Source: Histomonas meleagridis
Lineage: Eukaryota > Parabasalia > Tritrichomonadida > Dientamoebidae
Length of the DNA: 64,000 nt
NCBI GenBank assembly: GCA_020186115.1
Contig: WSYJ01000174.1
Coordinates: 1 to 64,000, forward strand
Direction of reading: 5' to 3'
Program-made: the position numbers and the translations under genes
The notes under the pieces: generated by a model
Told to the model about the DNA's origin: nothing
What the model saw: the letters and a program-made list of their open reading frames with translations, nothing else
Database searches by the model: none
Shown: one piece after another, positions 57,241-64,000 of the stretch
How positions within the stretch are numbered: position 1 is the first letter of the stretch
Layout: each line of letters begins with the position of its first letter

Positions 57241-60200
57241 ATGTACGTTAAGACAATCATGAACAAGATAAGGGAAGATAGCGATGACAAGAGCGATTTT
57301 TCCTCATCTGATTTCTCCTCTGAAGAAAAGAGCATGAGTTATTTTAATATACAACAAGAAAATGAAAGATTAAAAAAAGAAATTGAATCATACCAAAAAC
57401 AATTTCAAGAATTCATGGATATGAGTAATAAACTTCAAGAACAACACAACAGGTGTCTTGAGCTAGGACAACAATTAAGAGCTGTTAATATGGAAAAAGA
57501 AGATATTCAAAACAGGTTAAATATCACATTGAAAACTAATCAGGAATTGAAAGAAAAATTACAAAAGGAAAAAGACTCAAAAAAAATCGAAAAACAACAA
57601 CATTTAACAGCTGTTCAATCAGATAATTCCAAGTATGAAAAAGAAATATCTGAACTTAAAAAACAGCAATCATCTGATCAAGCTCAAATTTCAAGCCTTA
57701 AGAGTCAACTTAAAATGGAAAAATCACAATCTGATGAACTCAAGTCATCTATTGATTCATTTGTTAAATCTATAAACTCAATATGCAAAGCATCTTTTAA
57801 TTCTCTTACTGATGCATTAAATTTCATAACTCAATCACAAATCAAATCACAAGAAAAAGCAAAAGATTTTGAAATATTAAAGGCACAACTTAGGAAACTC
57901 AAGAAAAAGATTAAGGATGAGAAAAGCTCACATATTAAACAAATAAGATTGATAAATGATGAAGTTAATGGTCAAAATGAAAATGCTAATGCCAAAATTA
58001 AAGATTTAGAATCAAAACTTTTCAAAATGCAAATACAATTAGAAGAACAAGAAAAACAATACGAGAATGAAATCAACAACAAAGATAAAATAATCAAGAA
58101 TATCCAAGAAAAGATGGAAAAAGAAAAAGAAGAATTCAGGCGTAGTAAATCAAATCTTGAATCACAAGAATTAAATGATTTTAAAGAACAAATCGAAAGT
58201 CAAACTTCAAAACTACAAGAAATGCAAAAAATAAATTCAAATCTTCGACGTGAAAATGTAACACTTAATTCTAAAATATATGAATACACATCTACAGTAG
58301 AAACTCTCAAAAAATCTCTTCAAAAAGCTGAAGACATATATAAATCATTATCCAAAGAATGCGATGATCTTAAGTCTCAACAAATTACAATGCAACTCGA
58401 AAATGATAGATTACAAGAGCTATGTAATTCAAATCGTTTTGAAATGGAATCAATGAAATCTTCTATTCATCAAAGCGAAATTGATATAAATGAATATGAA
58501 AGTCAAATTAGCAAATTGAAGAGCTCAATAACCATTTTAGAAAACCTTATAAATAATAATCAAAATGAAATCAGATTTTTATATTCTGAAAGAGAAAAAA
58601 ACTTTGATTTACTTCACAAGCAAAATTTTTTATTAAAATCATTTGATGCCTATTCATCTAAGATTCAAGAAGAATCATTGAAACAAATCAAAAAAGAACT
58701 CTCAGAAGATCAAAACAAAAGAAGTATTTCAGAGTCAATTCCTATTACTGCATGGTGCACAACGGAGTTTCCTTCATCTTTATGTGCACAAATTACTGAA
58801 ATTGCAAAGGATGATGATATTCCTATTGTAACCAAACTTAGGCATGTTTTAACAACAATTGCAAGAAATTATAGCAAATTAATTGAAGCTAATTCTAAAG
58901 ATAAAGATAAAATGATTAAAGAATTAGAAAGAAAAGTACAAAATTCTTTAAATTTGGCTAATGATCTTACAAACTTAGTTGATCATCCTTTGTTTACGCC
59001 AGAAGAATTGATTTCAGATTATTCAAAATGCGCTTTGATTGTTAAAAACTTCTCTGATATGAAAGCAGATTTATTTGATAAGGAAAATGAAATCAAAAAC
59101 TTAAATGATAATTTATTCAATGTTTTTACACATTTAAATGCAAATAACATTACAGAAGCAATTGATTTAATTGATAAATTAAAGGAATCACTTGATAAAC
59201 AATCTAAACAAATTGATCATTTTATATCGCAAATCAAAAAATTCAAAAAGAATCATAAGTCATTTAGGAATTCATGTATACAACAACAAAATGAAATTGA
59301 AGAAATGGTAAGCAAACAACAAAATACAATAAATGAATTTGAAGAAGAGAAAATTGAACTGAAAAATCAATTACAAAGATTACAAATTGTTAACTCCGAA
59401 TTAAAACGAAAAATCGAAGAAATTACAAAAGAATCAACACAAAAAGAAATCACTGTAAAACAAAATCAAGAAAAAGAAATGAATGAAAGAACTCAAAAAT
59501 TCAACAATGAAATTGATAAGAAAACACAAAAAATCATTTCATTATCAGAAAGAATTAAAAAAATTGAAAATGAAACAAATCAATGGAAGAAATCAACGGA
59601 AGTTTTAAAGAAAAGTGTTCAAGAAAAAGACAAAATGATTGACAAATTAACAGAACAAATCAAAGAAAATGAGAAAAATTATCTACAAAAAATCTCAAAT
59701 GAGAAAACAAATATAAAACTTCAATATGAAAAAGTCTTAAGTCAAAACAAAAGTAAAAATGAAGAAATGCATCAAATGCTTTTAAAGTTAACAAAATCAC
59801 ATGAAGACTTCCAAAATAAAAACAAAACATTAATTTCATCAAACACACATTTATCAATAGAAAATCAACAAAACAAAGCAAGAATAGAATCTCTTAAACA
59901 AGAAAATGAAAGATATCAAAAATTAATGGAAACGAAATTTAAAGCAGCAGAACTTTCCAAAGAAATGGAAAAACAAAATGCAATTGAAGAACTTAAAGGA
60001 AACTTTGAATCCAACAAAAGAGCAATTTTTGCATATATTGCAAATGAATTTCGACAATATTTCAACGTGGAAAAAGGCTTAGATGAAAATAACTTTAAAG
60101 AACTTGTTAATCGTGTAGGAACAGAACTAAAAAGACTTTCTAAGCAAGAAAGTAATCTCAGAAAAATACTTGGAATTACTTCAGCGGATTCAATAGAAAA

Positions 60201-60243
60201 AATTGTTTCTAATCTTCTTGTTACTATGTTTAATAATCATTAA
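57241..60243 (+). CDS. Long coiled-coil protein
   Basis: About 1000 residues. After a short acidic Ser/Asp-rich N-terminus (SDDKSDFSSSDFSSEEKS) almost the whole chain is heptad-rich coiled coil with Glu, Lys, Gln and Leu. A few non-coil patches interrupt it (about 490-530, with AWCTTEFPSSLCAQI, and 590-640). The C-terminal 50 residues (NFKELVNRVGTELKRLSK ... KILGITSADSIEKIV) look like a small globular end. Such proteins are numerous in trichomonads and are candidates for golgin-like tethers or cytoskeletal linkers; there is no diagnostic domain. ATGs at 57241 and 57259 are both possible: a GACGTTAA box ends just before the first and a TACGTTAA box overlaps it, which favours 57259. Confidence 0.85.
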   Translation: MYVKTIMNKIREDSDDKSDFSSSDFSSEEKSMSYFNIQQENERLKKEIESYQKQFQEFMDMSNKLQEQHNRCLELGQQLRAVNMEKEDIQNRLNITLKTNQELKEKLQKEKDSKKIEKQQHLTAVQSDNSKYEKEISELKKQQSSDQAQISSLKSQLKMEKSQSDELKSSIDSFVKSINSICKASFNSLTDALNFITQSQIKSQEKAKDFEILKAQLRKLKKKIKDEKSSHIKQIRLINDEVNGQNENANAKIKDLESKLFKMQIQLEEQEKQYENEINNKDKIIKNIQEKMEKEKEEFRRSKSNLESQELNDFKEQIESQTSKLQEMQKINSNLRRENVTLNSKIYEYTSTVETLKKSLQKAEDIYKSLSKECDDLKSQQITMQLENDRLQELCNSNRFEMESMKSSIHQSEIDINEYESQISKLKSSITILENLINNNQNEIRFLYSEREKNFDLLHKQNFLLKSFDAYSSKIQEESLKQIKKELSEDQNKRSISESIPITAWCTTEFPSSLCAQITEIAKDDDIPIVTKLRHVLTTIARNYSKLIEANSKDKDKMIKELERKVQNSLNLANDLTNLVDHPLFTPEELISDYSKCALIVKNFSDMKADLFDKENEIKNLNDNLFNVFTHLNANNITEAIDLIDKLKESLDKQSKQIDHFISQIKKFKKNHKSFRNSCIQQQNEIEEMVSKQQNTINEFEEEKIELKNQLQRLQIVNSELKRKIEEITKESTQKEITVKQNQEKEMNERTQKFNNEIDKKTQKIISLSERIKKIENETNQWKKSTEVLKKSVQEKDKMIDKLTEQIKENEKNYLQKISNEKTNIKLQYEKVLSQNKSKNEEMHQMLLKLTKSHEDFQNKNKTLISSNTHLSIENQQNKARIESLKQENERYQKLMETKFKAAELSKEMEKQNAIEELKGNFESNKRAIFAYIANEFRQYFNVEKGLDENNFKELVNRVGTELKRLSKQESNLRKILGITSADSIEKIVSNLLVTMFNNH

Positions 60244-60415
60244 AAATTGTTAACTTTTGGGATTTTGTAAATAATTTTTTAATAAATATATGAAAACTTT
60301 CTCTTAGTGCAAAATTCTTCCTTTATCATTTGCTCCGAATGTTATGAACAATCAGCAGGAATAATGCCGACATGTTATGTGAAAAGTCCAATTTCCTTGA
60401 ATTTTAAATTTTCAA

Positions 60416-61426
60416 ATGGAAACAAGTCATCTTGACGATGAATCCATGAAAAAAATTGCAAGTGAAATTCAACAAAATCCATCTGATGAAATTCCAAAAG
60501 AATTTTTTTTAACACTTGAAAATTTCAATACGGTAATAAATAATTCGACAATTGATGAAATATGTGAAAGCTATGGTTTTATTCCACAAGTGCTCAGTGA
60601 TGTTGTCTCGAAACCATTTGTTTCTGCTAAAAAAGAAGTATCTGATTTATTAGCAGAATCATTTTTATCTTTTATCTTAAATGAAACAGATGACCCTCGC
60701 TCTCCAGCTCCATGGGCTGCACAACAACTTTTAAATATAACAAAACGTCAACAAGAATCTCTTCCTCTGCTCAAATGCAAAAAGATTCAATGCAAAGAAT
60801 CAATATTTAAGTATCCAAAGGAATATGCACAACAACTTTCTGATAATTCTTTAATTCAAATTGCTGAAATTCAATTTGATGGACCAATATTCGATGAAGT
60901 CATAAATGAACTAGATGAAAGGGATATTCCAATCCCAGAGAACCTATTTTATTCGATTGATCCATCGAAAATATCACCAAAAGGCCTGATCAATTATTTT
61001 TGTCATTTCATTGAATCACCCACTTTTTCAATAGCGCATCAAATTTTCAATGCATTTTTGGTGTACCCCACAATTCACTTAGTTTGTTTGAATTATGTTT
61101 ATGAATATCCTAAATCTAAAACACAAAGAGCTTTTGAAATGATTGGTAAAATAATTTCAAATGAACTTCCTTTAGAATTTTCATTGTCATATTTTTATCA
61201 TCCTTCAATTAAAGAATTTATTGATGAAGTTGAATTTACTGGTGGAAACCCAGAAAACGCTGATGTAAATGTTCTCGCTGATGTAATTAGAAGTATTGGT
61301 TCGTCCTCAGTTCAATTTTTAATACCATTTTTGTTTGAAATGCCGCAATGGATTGAGCTAATTCAAAAAATTGATGAACAATTTTTTGCACTAACAATGA
61401 AAATAATTAATGAGAAGTTAGCATAG
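60416..61426 (+). CDS. Helical protein of unknown function
   Basis: 336 residues, predominantly alpha-helical, with no signal peptide or membrane span. Segments such as SPKGLINYFCHFIESPTFSI and RAFEMIGKIISNELPLEF suggest a HEAT/TPR-like solenoid. No catalytic motif is seen. The start is the first ATG; no AACG box is evident just upstream. It lies between the coiled-coil gene (same strand) and a convergent gene. Confidence 0.7.
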   Translation: METSHLDDESMKKIASEIQQNPSDEIPKEFFLTLENFNTVINNSTIDEICESYGFIPQVLSDVVSKPFVSAKKEVSDLLAESFLSFILNETDDPRSPAPWAAQQLLNITKRQQESLPLLKCKKIQCKESIFKYPKEYAQQLSDNSLIQIAEIQFDGPIFDEVINELDERDIPIPENLFYSIDPSKISPKGLINYFCHFIESPTFSIAHQIFNAFLVYPTIHLVCLNYVYEYPKSKTQRAFEMIGKIISNELPLEFSLSYFYHPSIKEFIDEVEFTGGNPENADVNVLADVIRSIGSSSVQFLIPFLFEMPQWIELIQKIDEQFFALTMKIINEKLA

Positions 61427-61775
61427 AAAATACGTATTACAAATGTTATAATAAATTTTTGTATATATATAAAATTATTTTTTAATTAAAATTGTCAACA
61501 AATGTTTGTGAGGAATAATTTTGTTGAAAATTAAATATTTTGTTGAATATTAAATATATTGTTGAAAAAATACTTTCAACAAGTGGGAATGAAATCTCAA
61601 TTTAAAATCATTTTCTAAAATAATTTTCAATTTTTTCTCGTTATAAATATTTTAATTAGATTTTTAGGGACAAAATTTCAATTCACTTTTTTGTTGCAAT
61701 TTCTTTTATTTTTGTGGCATATTAAAAAGATTTAGATGTACGTCTAATTTTTTACTCATATTTTTTAATGTATAT
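61427..61775. other. Intergenic with short direct repeats
   Basis: About 61521-61575 contains three near copies of a TTTGTTGAATATTAAATAT-like unit. A+T-rich spacer between convergent genes; no gene. Confidence 0.55.
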
Positions 61776-63884
61776 CTATTCTGACTCGTCCTCAATATAT
61801 TTTTCGAACTTTTTTTTAAATTCGTTATTTTTATTCAGCACATATTTTCCAATAATTCCATATGTTAGCGTCCATCCTTTTATAATTTCTTTTGGAACTC
61901 CGAAGTTATTAATAAAATCGATATTTCTTATACTTAATGTATTTTTAAAGTAATAACAAAATATTTTACAAAATTCGTATTTACAATCGGATATTATTGT
62001 TAGTAAAGTATTATACATTAAAGAACTGATTTTGTCTTTATCATTTACCATATGATTAAATGTATTGTTCAACATTGAAATAATTTTTGGAATTTTAATT
62101 AAAGGAATATTTTTATTGGAATTAATAACTAAAATTGTTTTCATGTAATTCTTTAATTTTTGTATTATCTTTTCTGGAAGAATTTCATCATTTTGTTCAT
62201 TGTTATCTTTGGTTAAACAATTTGCTAATTCATTAAATATTTCATTTTTTGGAATTTTGTCTTTAGAATTAATAATTTCCCAAAAATTAATCATTTTATC
62301 AATTTGAATTTGAGTTTCATCATCATTATCATCATCATTTTCAAAAGATGCATTAAGTAATCCACTACTATAATCAGTAGAATTTTCGTTTCTGTATTGT
62401 TCTATTGCATAAGGAATTACTTCGTCTAAAACTCTTTTTGATGAAGTTACTTCTCTTTTGAGATGTTTAATACAATCTTTAATGATAACATATGCATTAC
62501 ATTTCCGAATTTTTTCAATGTATTCATTCGCAATAGATTTCAAGCAATAAATTTGGAATTCTTTATCGAATATTATTGAGTTTTCTCTTATTCCAAGAGG
62601 GTTTCTTTCTGAAAAGAGATTAAGAAAATAATCCAAAGGTTCAACTTTGTTTGTTGTTGCATTGGTATATATTTTTTGAAAATATAGTTTATAATCTTTA
62701 TCATCAATTTGATATTTCTCTTGGATATCAAACAAACCCCCTTTTTCATATAATTTTAGGACTTTATAATTAGGTGACAAATGAGGCGGATAAATTATAT
62801 ATTTATAAAAGTCATATAGCATTCCTCGATCAAATAAAATTTTATAACTTTTATCTACTGTATGTATATCTTCTGGATTTTTGTATATAATTTTGGATGC
62901 TAAAAGTAATTCATAACCAGTAATATATATTGTAATAGGGTATGTATGTACCCCAAACCCTAATTCAAAGAATTGAAAGCCGCCATAATTTGCAAACATA
63001 TCTGGTCGGGTAATGTTAGGTGATGTGAATGCTTTTGCCAAACAATAGAAAGCTGGGGCACTTTTGTTTCTCGGGATAGATTCAAGTGTTTCTATTAAAA
63101 TATGATCATATTCACGTATTTTTAATTGCGTCAAAAGAAGAGTATCAATAAAGGTAAGTGAAAAAAGTTCAACATTATTTGAATAACAATTATGTGCAAG
63201 TTTAAAATGTTCATTGGTTAAAAATGTACATGCATGTTGTACAGCAAGAATGAGATTATGAAATGAATTTATTGGGTTCGATGCACGTCCAAGTGAATAA
63301 GTAAGCTCATCATACTTATCAAATAATGAACGAAGGAACATTGGATATGATTCATAAAATGAACTTATAAAATGACAAATAATTTCTTGTTGTTCTTTAA
63401 AAACAACAAAAGTTTTAAGAATTGCTAGCAATAAATTAAAAGTAGAAAAATTAGTATAATAAAAAAAGAGATTTGGAAATGTGACATGGGCAAACAAAAT
63501 TAAATCAGGTGATTCACATTTGAAATGTTCTAAAATATTATCCATGAATTCTTTAATTTGATTGCTAAATATCATGCTTGTAATATCTTGAACAAATTTT
63601 TGTGCATTTTTGGTAACACCAAAAATAAGATTTTTGCTAGCTTTTGGATTTTTAAAAGTTGAATAAAAATCAAATATTTCCCTGAAATATAATATATTGT
63701 CAAACCCCTTTTGCTGACACAAAAAATTGCATGTGGTGTATGATGAAATTTGTTGATATATTCGAAAATTGGTGTAATGAGATTCAATAGAATTTTGGAT
63801 TTTACTTCCTTTATAGTTAGCATAAAAATTTGCCTGATTTTGATAAGACAATATGTTGTTGATAATTTCTTGTGTTTGATTCAT
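61776..63884 (-). CDS. Large helical protein of unknown function
   Basis: 702 residues with no recognised domain. The N-terminal region (about 1-110: NQTQEIINNILSYQNQANFY ... NAQKFVQDITSMIFSNQIKE) and the rest are rich in helices, Phe, Tyr and Asn. An Asp/Asn-rich acidic linker (about 512-525, FENDDDNDDETQI) divides the protein. There is no signal peptide or clear membrane span. The overall style resembles large uncharacterised trichomonad families. The ATG at 63884 has an AACGACCGTT element 27 bp upstream (63911-63920). Confidence 0.72.
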   Translation of the reverse strand: MNQTQEIINNILSYQNQANFYANYKGSKIQNSIESHYTNFRIYQQISSYTTCNFLCQQKGFDNILYFREIFDFYSTFKNPKASKNLIFGVTKNAQKFVQDITSMIFSNQIKEFMDNILEHFKCESPDLILFAHVTFPNLFFYYTNFSTFNLLLAILKTFVVFKEQQEIICHFISSFYESYPMFLRSLFDKYDELTYSLGRASNPINSFHNLILAVQHACTFLTNEHFKLAHNCYSNNVELFSLTFIDTLLLTQLKIREYDHILIETLESIPRNKSAPAFYCLAKAFTSPNITRPDMFANYGGFQFFELGFGVHTYPITIYITGYELLLASKIIYKNPEDIHTVDKSYKILFDRGMLYDFYKYIIYPPHLSPNYKVLKLYEKGGLFDIQEKYQIDDKDYKLYFQKIYTNATTNKVEPLDYFLNLFSERNPLGIRENSIIFDKEFQIYCLKSIANEYIEKIRKCNAYVIIKDCIKHLKREVTSSKRVLDEVIPYAIEQYRNENSTDYSSGLLNASFENDDDNDDETQIQIDKMINFWEIINSKDKIPKNEIFNELANCLTKDNNEQNDEILPEKIIQKLKNYMKTILVINSNKNIPLIKIPKIISMLNNTFNHMVNDKDKISSLMYNTLLTIISDCKYEFCKIFCYYFKNTLSIRNIDFINNFGVPKEIIKGWTLTYGIIGKYVLNKNNEFKKKFEKYIEDESE

Positions 63885-63910
63885 GATTTTTTGAATTTAT
63901 GCCATTTGAT

Positions 63911-63920
63911 AACGACCGTT
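63911..63920. promoter_or_regulatory. AACGACCGTT box upstream of the 702-residue gene
   Basis: AACG and CCGTT cores in opposite orientation, 27 bp before the ATG at 63884. It matches the AACG-type element seen before many other genes in the window. Confidence 0.45.
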
Positions 63921-64000
63921 TATTATTGAAATTCCAGCAAAAAATTGGATTCAATAAGACGCTGCCAACCAAATAAACGACTGTTTTAAATCAGAAAATC

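Overview
The window is strongly A+T-rich nuclear DNA from a protist. No introns with recognisable splice signals are evident in the intact genes, and most genes are single open frames with short spacers, often in divergent or convergent pairs. The gene families point to a parabasalid (trichomonad), most likely Tritrichomonas-like. They include BspA-type leucine-rich-repeat surface proteins, DUF3447/ankyrin gene families, a D,D34D mariner element, TKL kinases, an R2R3 Myb factor, coiled-coil proteins and flagellar proteins. The genus is an inference from family content, not a database match.

Layout. 1-5.1 kb is a graveyard of mobile DNA. It holds a broken SF3-type (D5/DUF5906-like) helicase on the minus strand. 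It also holds a decayed ankyrin/DUF3447 gene split by a mariner element (2248-3538) whose transposase is frameshifted. The ankyrin tail is a regular 170-173 bp array in which every ankyrin repeat is followed by a conserved non-coding spacer. 5.2-13.5 kb carries an EFHC1-like DM10 flagellar protein, a TKL kinase and a Ufd2/UBE4-type U-box E4. 14.0-14.5 kb is a small BspA pseudogene. 15.0-19.8 kb is a divergent pair: an RSPH14-like armadillo protein with a long acidic repeat tail, and a large protein of unknown function. 20.7-26.6 kb has a small membrane protein, two Rab GTPases, a TBC Rab-GAP and an S1/P1-type nuclease. 27.5-29.7 kb is a BspA-like membrane protein. 30-33.5 kb is repeat-rich, with a TerD-like fragment, ankyrin remnants and a tRNA-Thr(TGT).

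33.5-42.5 kb holds the Myb gene, an unusual RRM-RRM-BTB-discoidin fusion, a membrane protein, a PP2A/PP4/PP6-type phosphatase, a calcyphosin-like EF-hand protein and an importin-beta-type karyopherin. 42.9-50.5 kb has a membrane-anchored GH13 amylase, a short divergent Hsp70, a secreted/membrane protein and a phospholipase-D-like protein that has lost both HKD motifs. A 13-copy minisatellite and a decayed gene precede RPS2 (51.8-52.6 kb). 52.9-64 kb contains a membrane-anchored molybdenum-cofactor-sulfurase-like PLP protein, a Gln/Pro repeat protein, a secretory-pathway protein, a ~1000-residue coiled-coil protein and two helical proteins of unknown function.

Functional themes are vesicle traffic (two Rabs, a TBC GAP, a coiled-coil protein), flagellar axoneme (EFHC1-like, RSPH14-like, possibly calcyphosin-like) and surface or lysosomal degradation (amylase, S1/P1, BspA, pseudo-PLD). 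Many start codons are preceded within about 10-60 bp by an AACG-type box (AACGTT, AACGG or the reverse), a plausible core promoter element. In several genes its position argues for a later ATG than the longest open frame. No single dramatic new system is evident. The best leads are the ankyrin-spacer array, the RRM/BTB/discoidin fusion, the shared BspA tail and the AACG box.
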